Shown: positions 55,915-64,000 of the stretch, piece by piece
Layout of the letters: every line of letters starts with the position of its first letter
How positions within the stretch are numbered: the first letter of the stretch is position 1
Assembly: GCF_029369745.1 (NCBI RefSeq)
Contig: NZ_CP120210.1
Span: 4,650,001 to 4,714,000, forward strand
Direction of reading: 5' to 3'
DNA from: Amycolatopsis sp. QT-25
GTDB taxonomy: Bacteria; Actinomycetota; Actinomycetes; Mycobacteriales; Pseudonocardiaceae
Length of the DNA stretch: 64,000 nt
Program-made: the position numbers and the translations under genes
Notes under the pieces: model-generated
The model's input: the letters and a program-made list of their open reading frames with translations, nothing else
What the model was told of the DNA's origin: nothing
Databases searched by the model: none

Positions 55915-56330
55915 TCAGCTGATCCAGGTATTTCCTCGAAGCAGATGATTGTGGCGGCGAGGGTGAGGAATGCGCAGAAGTGGTTGGCGTAGCGGTCGTA
56001 TCGGGTGGTGAGCTGGCGGTAGCCGAAGAGCCAGGCGGTGATGCCTTGATCGCAGATCCATTTTCGCAGGCCGGCGTGGTCTTACGCCTTGTCGGCGGGC
56101 AGTTTCCCGGCTGTTCGGCGACGCGGTCCCCATCGGGATCTGCTCGCCGGGACAGCCATCACCAGTGGCTTGAGCGCGGAGGAGCCCTGGGTATCGGCCG
56201 CGGACACCGCCACCCGTAAGAAGAAGTTCTGTCCGATCGGGCAGAACGTGGATCTTCGAGTCGCTCTTGCCGCGGTCGACCGGGCTCGGCTCGGTCGTCA
56301 ATTTCCCTTTGCAGGGCCCTTCGCAGCGAT
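55915..56330 (-). pseudogene. IS5-type transposase remnant
   Basis: Leftward pieces match a DDE transposase of the IS5 group in shifting frames: GKLTTEPSPVDRGKSDSKIH then VLPDRTEL; next SAADTQGSSALKPLV; then GVRPRRPAKM; finally WICDQGITAWLFGYRQLTTR and YDRYANHFCAFLTLAATIIC. The N-terminal half and the terminal inverted repeats were not found. At least two frameshifts are present, so it is inactive. Confidence 0.8.
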
Positions 56331-56699
56331 GTGGGGGTAGTTTTGCCCAGGTATGGCAGAAGGACACGTCGTTGCTGGGTCTGGGTTTCCGGGCTGTCGA
56401 GGAACAGAAACTGGGTAGACGAGCACGACGTGCCCGCTGCCAGCGGTATGGGGTCGGCTGCTGGTTGTGAACACAAGACCGGCACCGCACCGTCCTATCC
56501 GGTACGGCACCGTGATCCCAGGTCTCGCGTCCTCCGCAGCCTTTGGCTTCATCGCACGTTGTTCCGTCGCAAGTGCTCGCACAGCACCGAATACACTACA
56601 TCACTTCTTGATTATCACCAAGAAACGTGTTCATCGAAGCTGAGGACAATGCGAAGTGCCGTCCGGAAATACCGTTCAAGCTGATAGAAGCTCGCCGGG
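56331..56699. other. 369-base stretch without supported genes
   Basis: This is flanking DNA of the IS remnant. Nothing coding can be supported. Confidence 0.3.
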
Positions 56700-57176
56700 T
56701 CAGACGCCCTCGACGGCCCCTGGCGGAAGGAAGTCCACACCATACTGGCTCGCCACACTCAACCCCTCTTCCATGCTCATGGTCTTGTCCAGCTTGTCGA
56801 ACAAGGAAGCCAGCTGACCGGCAGGGCTGACCCAGAACAACGCTCGAGTCGGCACATCGCCACGGTTGTAATAGGCATGCGGAAGATTTCTGGGCATCCG
56901 CACGGTGTCACCCGGGCCGGCTGTCTCCCACTTCCCGTCGATGTAGAGGGTGAAGACCCCGTCCAGAACGTAAATGTGCTCATCTTGCCGCGGATGCACG
57001 TGCGGTGGCACCCCGGTGCCAGGAGGATCGAACGTCTCGAACGCGAAACTCGATTCGCTGGCTGACTTCATCGTGTAGGTATGGCCGAACACGTTCCATA
57101 CCCTCGACCCCAGGGCCTCGTTCGCGGGGGTGATCCCTTTCGGCAGCGGGCCGAGCACGATCTCTTCGTCTGACAT
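56700..57176 (-). CDS. cupin domain protein (quercetin-dioxygenase-like)
   Basis: The 158-residue single cupin has motif 1 PPHVHPRQDEHIYVLDGVFT (metal ligands His, His, Glu) and motif 2 GDTVRMPRNLPHAYYNRGD (His). DGKWETAGPGDTVRMPRNLP links them. Family members bind iron or manganese, as dioxygenases or isomerases; the substrate is unknown. The ATG at 57176 has a perfect AGGAGGTG upstream, preferred over the ATG at 57248. Confidence 0.92.
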   Translation of the reverse strand: MSDEEIVLGPLPKGITPANEALGSRVWNVFGHTYTMKSASESSFAFETFDPPGTGVPPHVHPRQDEHIYVLDGVFTLYIDGKWETAGPGDTVRMPRNLPHAYYNRGDVPTRALFWVSPAGQLASLFDKLDKTMSMEEGLSVASQYGVDFLPPGAVEGV

Positions 57177-57715
57177 GACACCTCCTGATGAACCTACCCG
57201 CCCACTATGCATGGCCCACGCCACGTTGCCAATAAATTCCGCCTGCATGAAGCCGGCACGTCCGAAACGGACCGGATACGTGACGCGATCCCCTGTCCAC
57301 AGGAGTCCTCATCCCGCAAGACCACGAGAGCGTCCTCGCTGCCAGGCGGACCGCACTCCTGCCGAATAGCGCAAGGATCTGGCGCCCGACGGCATCCGGG
57401 TCTCCAGCTCCGCGAGTTCCCGACAGGCCATTGCTTAGCGTCCACACACTGTGGCCGACGTACTGCTGCTCGTCGCGAGAGCCGATACTGCGGTACAGGC
57501 CTTCGGCGTTGCGGACATCGGACATGCCACGTTCGCCTTCGGACAATGCGGCGTGGAGGACTACCGCGGAGCGGCAGACGATGGCCGTTCACCGGTGCCG
57601 AGATCCACCGTGGTGGAAGCGGACGTGGGGCGAGGGTCGGCCCGGCTGGAGAAGTTGATCGTTCAGTCCTGACCTCGAGGTCGTGTATCGGCCGGCGCTG
57701 GCCATTCGGTGGTGC
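57177..57715. other. 539-base stretch without supported genes
   Basis: Frames on both strands lack ribosome sites and family resemblance. No repeat or hairpin of note was seen. Confidence 0.3.
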
Positions 57716-58222
57716 TCAGCCGGCGGTCCGGCGTCGGTCGTGTCCGGCGGTGGTCACGAGGCCGAGGCCCGCGTCCTCGGGCGTGTACGTGTCCCTGAAC
57801 CCGAAAGCGCTGGGCGATGGGCCGTGCGCGCGCAAATGTCGTAGCCGCTCGACCGCCTCTTCGACGGTGGGCACGTGGCCGACCGGGATCCACCACATCA
57901 CCTGGAACGCCGTCTTCGGCAGCTCGAACCACTCAGCGCGGCGCCGGAGCACATCCAGATGGCCGCTGCGGTAGACGTAGTCCCACAGGCTGTCGCGACT
58001 CTCCCAGACCGACATGTTCACGATGACGTCCGCGCCGAGGGTGGTCCGGATCGCGGTGGCGTCGTTGCTCTCTTCGTCGACCAGTCGCCACACGAATCCG
58101 GGCGACCGGTCGGCGACGTCGTTCAGGGTGTCCAGCATCGACGTGAACCCGTGCGTGCGCGGGTCGTCCAGTGGGTGCTTCAGGGTGCCCACGTTGAGCT
58201 GGGCGAGGTGGTGTGCGGCCAT
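57716..58222 (-). CDS. DUF3291 family protein (monooxygenase-like ferredoxin fold)
   Basis: The 168-residue protein starts MAAHHLAQLNVGTLKHPLDD and contains SPGFVWRLVDEESNDATAIR, VNMSVWESRDSLWDYVYRSG and FELPKTAFQVMWWIPVGHVP. This is the DUF3291 pattern, an ABM-like dimeric alpha+beta barrel. The function is unproven. The ATG at 58222 has GAGG 8 bases upstream. It follows the Cys-rich regulator gene by about 32 bases on the same strand, so they are probably co-transcribed. Confidence 0.85.
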   Translation of the reverse strand: MAAHHLAQLNVGTLKHPLDDPRTHGFTSMLDTLNDVADRSPGFVWRLVDEESNDATAIRTTLGADVIVNMSVWESRDSLWDYVYRSGHLDVLRRRAEWFELPKTAFQVMWWIPVGHVPTVEEAVERLRHLRAHGPSPSAFGFRDTYTPEDAGLGLVTTAGHDRRRTAG

Positions 58223-58254
58223 GTCACCCACCTCACCACTCTCGCCCTTCTATG

Positions 58255-58914
58255 TCAATCTTCGTTACTTTTAGAACTCTCGACGGTGACGCAGCATCTC
58301 CCGAGCTGCGGATCCATCCGGGCCCGCAGTCCTTCGGCGTCCTCGATGAGACCTTCCAATAACGCCAGGTTCATGCCGCAGATCAGCGCGGGATGCCGCT
58401 CCGAGAGGACATGGAACGGGCAGTTGGCCAGGCGAAGGACGGCACCGTCCGCGTCCGTGCGCGGCTCGTAGCCGCGCACCGACAGAACGGCCCGCACCGC
58501 GTCGAGGTCCTCGATCGGTCCGGCGGTGGCCCGCGCGGCTCGTCCTTCCCGCACAGCGGCGGCCCGCAGCTCGACATCCAGCCGGGCGCCGTCCGCCACC
58601 ACGGCCAGCAGGTCGGCGGCAGTGCGGTAGTCCCGGGCGGGGACCGAGACGAGATGTTCGGCGCCGGACCGACGGTAGAGCTTGGCCGGCCGCCCGGCGC
58701 CCGGGCCAGAACGCCCGGTGAGTCGCCGGCTCTCGGTGGCGAGCAGCCCGGCGTCGACGAGCTTGTCGAGATGGAACGCGGCGAGCGTGCGGCCGATCCC
58801 GGCACCCTCGGCCGCCTCGTTCCGGCTCACCTCGTGGTCCTGGGCGACCACGTACTCGTACAGCTGCCGCCGGACGGGGTCCCGCAGCACGACGATCGCC
58901 TCGATGTCCTCCAT
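58255..58914 (-). CDS. winged-helix regulator with C-terminal Cys cluster (SufR/ArsR-like)
   Basis: The 219-residue protein has an N-terminal winged HTH (LRDPVRRQLYEYVVAQDHEV, SRNEAAEGAGIGRTLAAFHL, DKLVDAGLLATESRRL) like SufR and other HTH_20 proteins. The C-terminal half holds Cys in LANCPFHVL, ALICGMN and QLGRCCVTVES, a spacing like that of SufR Fe-S ligands, so redox or Fe-S sensing is a reasonable guess. It sits upstream of the DUF3291 gene. TTAGA half-repeats (58923-58928, 58945-58950) lie near its start and may be the operator. Confidence 0.85.
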   Translation of the reverse strand: MEDIEAIVVLRDPVRRQLYEYVVAQDHEVSRNEAAEGAGIGRTLAAFHLDKLVDAGLLATESRRLTGRSGPGAGRPAKLYRRSGAEHLVSVPARDYRTAADLLAVVADGARLDVELRAAAVREGRAARATAGPIEDLDAVRAVLSVRGYEPRTDADGAVLRLANCPFHVLSERHPALICGMNLALLEGLIEDAEGLRARMDPQLGRCCVTVESSKSNED

Positions 58915-60344
58915 CCCACCATTCTAAGAACAACGCAGGCTTCCGTTAGACACCCGTCGCGACGAGCCTTGCCGACGTCGTTCCCCGCGACGGTCGCACG
59001 ATGATGCTGAGCCGGCACCTTCGACAACGAACAGTGACCACCCCTGCCGTACGCACATCGGCATGTGCGGACGTTGCAGTTGACGCTTCCGGATCGGCTT
59101 GAGTGGAAGATGCGGGAACACCGGCGGCACCACCGCGAGGCAGGCAGTCCCCCGTCACCTGGTCGCGATGGTGCCCCTCGTCGACCGCGGCGAAATCACC
59201 GTCGACATCTCCGAGCGCCACCCTCCATCGCAGAAGTGAAGCAGGCGACATCTGCGGCAAGATCATCATCCGACCGGGAGCAGGGTCCGAGTGAGGGCAA
59301 ACAAACCGCGGGCGATCGCGTCGAAGTCGTGGTCGGCCATGCCGATTCACCGGGCCTCCACGAAGGCACTGCGCGAGTCCGCAGGTGGTTGTCCGATGAG
59401 CCTGATGACGGGTGAGATACCTGCCATGACGGGCTTGCCGGCCCTCTGCAATCGATCGACCTGTACGGCGGTGTCCGCATCGCGGTGCCACCGCCCCATC
59501 GTCGACAACGGCAAGCCGGCCCTGGCTCGCCCATGAGCGATTGAGCTGCTCGATGAAGTCACAGTGTGCTCCTCCGGCGGCGTCGAGTTCTTCAGGCTCG
59601 GGTTCAGGCCTGATTCCTCGCTTGCCATTGGCAAGTCGGCGGGGAGCTACCTGGCCGCGCGTGGTCACCGAACGTCGCCTGCCTACCGCCTCGTAGTGCT
59701 TCCTCTGCGGTTGATCGTGGCAGCGATCGCTACCCCGCCCCTCATCGCGTTGGCGACGCTAGCGCGAGAGCTTCCATCTCTCTCCAGCTAGCGCTAACCA
59801 GCTGTTCCTTCGGAAAAATAGGGGCTGGCCCCTTCGGGGACCGGCCCCGTTCCGCGAGCTCACACGTCGAACAGTGTCCTCCATGTCAGCAACGCGGACG
59901 GACGCAGTATCGCACGAAAGCAAAAAAGTTCCCCAGAATCGAGCCGAGGATCTTCGGCTCGGTATCGACACTGCCGATACCCCCTGACCTGATCATTCTC
60001 GCCCGGCGCCGACCGGAGAAGCCGTCGTGGTGCTCGCTCACTGTATCCATGGTTGATCACCGATCGATCCACTTGATCGCCGGTCGGGAAATGTCCCGGA
60101 GAACTGCGGACCTCGAATGCGGGCGACGGCCCGACAGCCGGGGGGCGTGCTGGCCATGCTTATCGTCATCGTCGGCGCGGTGACCAAGGTTTACTCGTGA
60201 ACCAGTAACCCGGCGGACTGTCGCGGACGGGGATGTAGACCGGTCCGCCGTTGCGGCATCATGCCGTTGCGCTACGAAATGGCTAGCGGAATCCAGACGC
60301 CACTCACGGCCGGCTCATATCAACGAAGCAATCGCCGCTCGGCT
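58915..60344. other. 1.43-kb stretch without protein genes, with structured DNA at 59757-59848
   Basis: No frame has a credible start and family resemblance. Two structures stand out: GAGAG/CTCTC with flanking TAGCGC/GCGCTA at 59760-59796, and a strong hairpin at 59821-59848. A small hairpin also lies at 59941-59960. Confidence 0.35.
59821..59848 (-). terminator. strong hairpin with T-run, leftward
   Basis: A 12-bp GC-rich stem with one mismatch and a TTCG loop; on the minus strand it is followed by TATTTTT. It is a good intrinsic terminator, yet no protein gene ends just upstream of it, so it may end an untranslated RNA or a lost gene. Confidence 0.7.
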
Positions 60345-60836
60345 CTAGCTGCCCTCACGCCATCGCGTCACTGCCCTCTGGCAGAGGTCCAAGGCGAATA
60401 AGCCGAAATTTTCACCAAGAGTCTCCATGCTGCCGCGATCGGGCACCCCGGGATTCCAAACTCGGACAGGAGACTCAGCGACCTCGTCCACCTGTGAAGA
60501 ATCGAGGACGACCAAGCCGCCCATGCCGTCGGACATCACCACAATGAGATCGGCAGGCATACCGTACTGATCGCGAGCACTCAAGGTCTCCATAACCGAC
60601 CCCAGCAACTCTTTCCCCAATGCAGGAGTCCGATAAACGCCAAAGAACTCTTCTCCGGCAATATCCCAGGTGCCAAATTCTTCAATCAAGCGACGACAGG
60701 ACGGCGGAAACGGAATACCGAGCACACGCTCCGCAGTCGCTACTGTCAGTTCATCGCAACCCTCTGCATGGTTCGCCAAGTCCGGATTGGCGCGCACCAA
60801 ATCAATCAGCCGCTCACTCGCTTCGACAGCGCTCAT
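60345..60836 (-). CDS. SUKH (SMI1/KNR4) family protein, probable immunity protein
   Basis: The 163-residue protein contains the SUKH pattern: ERVLGIPFPPSCRRLIEEFG followed by TWDIAGEEFFGVYR, DLIVVMSDGMGGLVVLDSSQ and RVWNPGVPDRGSMETLGENF. SUKH proteins commonly neutralise polymorphic or contact-dependent toxins encoded just upstream. Here a 58-residue frame overlaps the start as ATGA, and no full toxin is present. The ATG at 60836 has AGGGGG upstream. The DNA is less G/C-rich than the core genes, in keeping with transfer. Confidence 0.85.
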   Translation of the reverse strand: MSAVEASERLIDLVRANPDLANHAEGCDELTVATAERVLGIPFPPSCRRLIEEFGTWDIAGEEFFGVYRTPALGKELLGSVMETLSARDQYGMPADLIVVMSDGMGGLVVLDSSQVDEVAESPVRVWNPGVPDRGSMETLGENFGLFALDLCQRAVTRWREGS

Positions 60837-61009
60837 CCGGCAAAACCCCCTGCTCGATCCCACCAATACAACTCTTCCCAGGTGTTGAAGGCATTCCGAT
60901 CAATGCCAGAGGGAATCTTAGCACCCGCTTCCCAAGGCAACTCATTGCAGTGCTCGAAGTGTATCAAATGCGTCACCGGCGATGGCGCCATCGTGCACCT
61001 GAATAACAT
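60833..61009 (-). CDS. short frame coupled to the SUKH gene; possible toxin tail
   Basis: This 58-residue frame has its stop overlapping the SUKH start. It ends KIPSGIDRNAFNTWEELYWW followed by DRAGGFAG, Trp/Tyr-rich like the C-terminus of a secreted toxin or its linker. A stop codon lies shortly before its first ATG, so it is a very small gene or the tail of a broken one. In another frame, HHVIQVHDGAIAGDAFDTLR upstream looks protein-like too, hinting at a frameshift. The function is unknown. Confidence 0.4.
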   Translation of the reverse strand: MLFRCTMAPSPVTHLIHFEHCNELPWEAGAKIPSGIDRNAFNTWEELYWWDRAGGFAG

Positions 61010-61140
61010 GATGAAGATTTAGAGCCTCTATCATCAAGACCCATCGGCGCTGGCTCCTGCCACATTCGTTCGAGGTTCGTTCGCTCAAACCTGTCCACAG
61101 GCGAACGCTGACACCGCAAGCTCTCCTATGGAGTGCCGGC

Positions 61141-61390
61141 CAGTGTCGACATCATGCGCTGGACGCCAAGACGCTGATCCAGTCCGGTTCGCAAACCATC
61201 GTGGACATCGCCACCGATCCGCTGGGCTGGCTGATCGGGCAGGGATCGAGTTTCCTCCTCAACGTCGTCCAGCCGGTGCAGGACATGCCGGTCAACTTCG
61301 ACCTGGTCGCCGACGAGCCCCTCGCCGACCAGCAAGCGAACGCAGTGGGCGGCACTCCAGCGCATCTCGACCTCCACTCGGCGGTAAAAC
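61141..61390 (+). pseudogene. fragment resembling an ESX/WXG100-type secreted protein
   Basis: The rightward reading DAKTLIQSGSQTIVDIATDP, LGWLIGQGSSFLLNVVQPVQ and DMPVNFDLVADEPLADQQAN resembles the N-terminal region of actinobacterial ESX (type VII) substrates, where a hydrophobic GWLIGxG helix precedes the WXG-like helical domain. Both ends are lost. It runs straight into the tail of the WS/DGAT fragment. Confidence 0.5.
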
Positions 61391-61391
61391 G

Positions 61392-62300
61392 TCAGCCGGC
61401 TTGGGTGACTTGCGGGTTTGCCGGATTCCGGTCGGCGAGGGCGAGGATTTCCTCGAAGCTTTCTCGCACGCAGGTGACGAAGGTGTCCGGCGCGGTGAAC
61501 GCCCCGGTGTCCAGCGCCAGACCGAGATGGCAGGTATCGAGATAGGTGACCAGTGCGACGCTCGCGGCTCCCCTGAGCAGTGGGGCGAACGGCGTGACCG
61601 CGACGACTTCCGCCCCGGCGAGGTAGCCCTGGATCGGCACGCCGGGGAAGTTCGTCGCCATCAGGTCGTTGCCCCGGAACATCTCGGCGAACACGGATCG
61701 CACCACTGGGCCCGGTAGCGGGGTGATCGGCCTGCTGAGCAGGTCGAGCCCGCGCAGCACAGGGCCGGTGCGCATCGTGGCGACCCGGTCGCGTACCTCG
61801 GCGATGCGTTCGGCGGGGCCGAGGTTCTCCAGCGAAATGCCCAGCCGGGTACTGGCCAGCCGGTTTCCGGCAGGCAGGTCGTGCTGGTGACGCACGCTGA
61901 TCGGTATCACCAGCGGCACCGCCGCCAGGCGCAATCCGAATTCGTGGTGGTATCGCTGGAATCCGCCGGCCAACCCGGCCACGAAGGTGTCGTTCAGCGA
62001 GCCGCCGGCGGCCTTGCCTGCCAATCTGAGCTGAGTGAGGGGGAACTCGAGTGCGTCGAACTGCGCCGACCGGCTGCGCTGCTGGAGCAGCGGCGAGGCC
62101 GGTACCGGGGGCAGCAGCATCGTCCGCGCGAATGAGTCCGCGGCGTGGAGCAGCCGCCGGATCGACGGAACGCGCCGCTGGGAGGCCTGAGGCCAGCGGG
62201 CTTTGCGGAGGCGGCCGGCGGCGTGCCCTACCGCCGAGGGCAGCCGGGCGGCTTGCCTGCCCAGACGCCCGGCCAGCAGCACCGCACCGGACGCTGGCCG
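61392..62300 (-). pseudogene. WS/DGAT acyltransferase lacking its catalytic N-terminus
   Basis: Leftward frame: LAGKAAGGSLNDTFVAGLAG, ISVRHQHDLPAGNRLASTRL, DLMATNFPGVPIQGYLAGAE and LRGAASVALVTYLDTCHLGL are the C-terminal half of a wax-ester synthase/diacylglycerol acyltransferase. The HHxxxDG active-site half is absent; homology fades near 62300, where the MarR-type gene on the other strand begins. The C-terminus ends NPANPQVTQAG. It is 5'-truncated and probably inactive. Confidence 0.8.
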
Positions 62301-62811
62301 GGATCGGCGTAGTGAAGCCGCAAACCTCCTCGGAGCCGCGTCCCTGCTGGTGACCGGCTCGGTCCGGGAGGCGGTGACGACGGCGGTGGGCGCGGGTGGC
62401 GCTCTCGGAGAGGCCCTGATCGCCATCAAGGACCAACCGGACAGAACTGCGGAATGGCTGTCGGAGGTCTTGCACATCTCGCAACCGGGCACCGCCCACC
62501 TCGTCCGGCGGCTCATCGATCAGGGATGGGTCACGCGGCCCGACCGAGGCCGCGCCAGACCTCTGCGGCTGACCCCGGCAGGTGAGCGGCAAGCGGCTTC
62601 GGCCCTGGCCGGCCGGAAGGCGGTGCTGGACCGGTTTGTCGGGCGGCTGTCCGAGGAGCAATGCGGGCAGCTGATCGCGATCACAGGCGCCTTACTGAGC
62701 ACGGAGGCCCGCAGCGAGAGCCTTCTGGCCGAGCTGTGCCGGCTGTGCGATCGGGCGAGCTGCCCGGCCTGCCCGGTGCACGAAGGTTGGCAACGAAACT
62801 GCAGTGGATGA
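62203..62811 (+). CDS. MarR family regulator, start unresolved
   Basis: Family-like sequence begins near 62320: SEAANLLGAASLLVTGSVRE, DRTAEWLSEVLHISQPGTAH (HTH), LVRRLIDQGWVTRPDRGRAR (wing), then LCRLCDRASCPACPVHEGW, a C-terminal cluster of four Cys and one His that could bind metal. The coordinate given is the first in-frame start codon (TTG), which lies in WS/DGAT DNA on the other strand. The native start may have been lost at the junction; GTG at 62350 is the next possible one. Function therefore uncertain. Confidence 0.6.
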   Translation: MRRRPAACPTAEGSRAACLPRRPASSTAPDAGRDRRSEAANLLGAASLLVTGSVREAVTTAVGAGGALGEALIAIKDQPDRTAEWLSEVLHISQPGTAHLVRRLIDQGWVTRPDRGRARPLRLTPAGERQAASALAGRKAVLDRFVGRLSEEQCGQLIAITGALLSTEARSESLLAELCRLCDRASCPACPVHEGWQRNCSG

Positions 62812-63059
62812 GTCGCGCCAGGCTGTCCGGATTGCCCGCCACCGACGTCGACCCGGACCCGGCCAGGCACACCGCCTCCCCGAGGTCGAGGGACACCTGG
62901 TCCCGCTCCCCCGGCCTGCCCGCGAAACCGCCGCCGGACTTCGTGCTCGACCCGATCAATCCGCCGAGACCAGCAGCTCCGAAACCTGTGGTGCCGCCTC
63001 GACCACCCGGCGGCAAGACTTGCGCCCGTCCCGGCCAAGCGCCCGGCGCTATGGGTGGT

Positions 63060-63165
63060 GGTGAGAAGGTGTTCCATGAGGTGATGGAACTGCTCGACCT
63101 CGGCTGGTGACCAGTCTCCGGTGAGTTCAGCGAAGGTCTTTCCTGTTACTTGCCAGCAGCCTCGA
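63060..63165 (-). pseudogene. C-terminal fragment of another MarR-type regulator
   Basis: The leftward reading GKTFAELTGDWSPAEVEQFH then HLMEHLLTTT fits the last helix of MarR proteins. A preceding piece (EPPLSRLLA) lies in another frame. Nothing else remains. The surrounding 62812-63429 has no intact gene. Confidence 0.4.
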
Positions 63166-63323
63166 CAAGGGCGGCTCCGCGTCGGCGCCGATCGGGTTTC
63201 GTGAGACCTGATGGCAGCCAAAGCTCATCGATGTGTTCCTTGAACCAGGTTCAGGGGTAGAGCGCGCCGCTCCAAGCATGCGGTCTCTCGTTCGGCCAGA
63301 GGTTATCCCCGTCGGGCAGTGTG

Positions 63324-63388
63324 GTGCGAAAGCCACTTCGCGATACGAGACGTCACAATCTGCAACGCCGCGAAAGTGGCTCTCGCAC
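63324..63388. repeat. imperfect inverted repeat, about 20-bp arms
   Basis: The left arm 63324-63342 (GTGCGAAAGCCACTTCGCG) pairs with 63369-63388 with one mismatch and one bulge. The loop contains ACGTCACAATCTGC (63350-63363), which recurs as ACGTCACGGTCTGC at 63410-63423. This is like the 8482-8548 element: long, without T-run, and next to a gene end. Confidence 0.75.
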
Positions 63389-63429
63389 CATCGCGAGTCC
63401 CGCGCCGAAACGTCACGGTCTGCCCGGTT

Positions 63430-64000
63430 TCACCAGAGCGCGGCGATGGCCGGCCCGAAGGCCGCCCCCAAAAGGTAGGTGAGGTTGAACAAGCCCATCC
63501 CCGCCGCGCGGTGCGAGCCGGCGGCGTCTCCGGCTCGCACGGCGTAGACACCCTGTCCCGAAGCCGCCGCGAGCGATGCCAGTGCCTGCGCGATCAGCAG
63601 CGCGGCTGGGGAAGCACTCACTCCCGCGAGCGTCAGCGCGAGAACGGCGAGTGCCGGGAACAGCACCGCCACCGCCCGGAACGGGGTCTTCGCCGTCGCC
63701 GCGATGACCACATAGGACACCAGCCCACCGAACAGCAGCGGCCACAGGATCGCGAGCCCGACCTCTCCGCTGGTCCACCCGGACTCCGCGGTCAACCGCG
63801 GCGGCAGCATGTACATCAACCCGAAGTTGACCACCGCCAGCGCGAACGCGAGCCCGGCGGCGGTCAGGAAGACCGGCGTCCGCAGGAGCGCGGCGGGCAC
63901 GAACCCGTCCGGCCGCGCTCGCAGGTGCCCGGCCAGCAGGACCGCGATGACGACGACCGCGATTCCCGCGGGCAGCCAGTAATGCGGCACGAACACGAGC
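63430..64000 (-). CDS. MFS transporter, 5' part beyond the window
   Basis: The last 190 or so residues of a multi-helix MFS protein are seen: PAGIAVVVIAVLLAGHLRAR, PVFLTAAGLAFALAVVNFGL, GWTSGEVGLAILWPLLFGGL and the end GLFNLTYLLGAAFGPAIAAL. SYVVIAATAKTPFRAVAVLF lies between helices. The pattern fits the C-terminal half of a 14-helix drug-efflux type (DHA2-like). The start and first helices are outside the window. Confidence 0.82.
   Translation of the reverse strand, partial: LVFVPHYWLPAGIAVVVIAVLLAGHLRARPDGFVPAALLRTPVFLTAAGLAFALAVVNFGLMYMLPPRLTAESGWTSGEVGLAILWPLLFGGLVSYVVIAATAKTPFRAVAVLFPALAVLALTLAGVSASPAALLIAQALASLAAASGQGVYAVRAGDAAGSHRAAGMGLFNLTYLLGAAFGPAIAALW

Noticed and set aside
58946-59668. 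240-codon leftward frame upstream of the Cys-rich regulator
   Set aside because: Arg/Gly/His-rich random-like product, no ribosome site.
1-64000. CRISPR array, integrase or prophage
   Set aside because: No regularly spaced repeats, cas genes, recombinase, capsid or terminase proteins were seen, and no attachment-site duplication was found at the tRNA genes.

Overview
The window is high-GC actinobacterial DNA, most likely from a member of the Pseudonocardiaceae such as Amycolatopsis. The evidence is the G/C-ending codons, GTG starts, GTGA/ATGA gene overlaps, an SsgA-type sporulation/division gene, an AfsR/SARP regulator, F420-type LLM oxidoreductases and a phosphatidylinositol-mannoside (PIM) synthesis cluster in the mycobacterial order. 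No rRNA, CRISPR array or intact phage was seen. The genus is an inference; no search could be run.

1-12.3 kb is core chromosome. A truncated Tat-exported FAD oxidoreductase and an EF-G-like GTPase come first. They are followed by a leftward run matching the Mycobacterium order thrS - HIT (Rv2613c) - pgsA1 - acyltransferase (Rv2611c) - pimA - Rv2609c-like membrane protein, plus a previously overlooked 50-residue CxxC protein at its end. A MarR regulator and a divergent YceI gene sit inside this run. Their near-identical palindromic operators recur upstream of a nitroreductase gene 4.6 kb away, suggesting one small regulon.

12.3-21 kb carries a polyprenyl-phosphate sugar transferase, tRNA-Val(CAC), an SsgA-like gene and a tRNA-Gly-Cys-Val(GAC) operon with promoter and terminator. 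It continues with a decayed XRE-type regulator, an LLM oxidoreductase with its TetR regulator, a VOC protein and a membrane-anchored pentapeptide-repeat protein.

21-28.4 kb holds an export module: an MFS transporter, a divergent TetR regulator and a heterodimeric ABC exporter. Two almost identical 17-bp palindromes, one before the MFS gene and one before the ABC pair, point to shared TetR control.

28.5-64 kb is accessory DNA with long gene-poor gaps and many gene remnants. Intact genes include a GT8 glycosyltransferase, a secreted carboxylesterase, an ABC-2 exporter, a LysR regulator, a SARP, LysE and MFS transporters, and two secreted hydrolases. There are also a GH-A-like TIM barrel protein, a SigE-type sigma factor with its membrane partner, a cupin, a Cys-rich winged-helix regulator with a DUF3291 protein, and a SUKH-type immunity protein. 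Remnants include two TetR C-termini, Gfo/Idh and SDR fragments, an IS5-type transposase, an ESX-substrate-like fragment, a headless WS/DGAT acyltransferase and MarR pieces. The right edge cuts an MFS transporter. Nothing here is a clear, wholly new system. The best leads are the two operator-defined regulons, the short overlooked genes, the orphan SUKH locus and the palindromic repeats.
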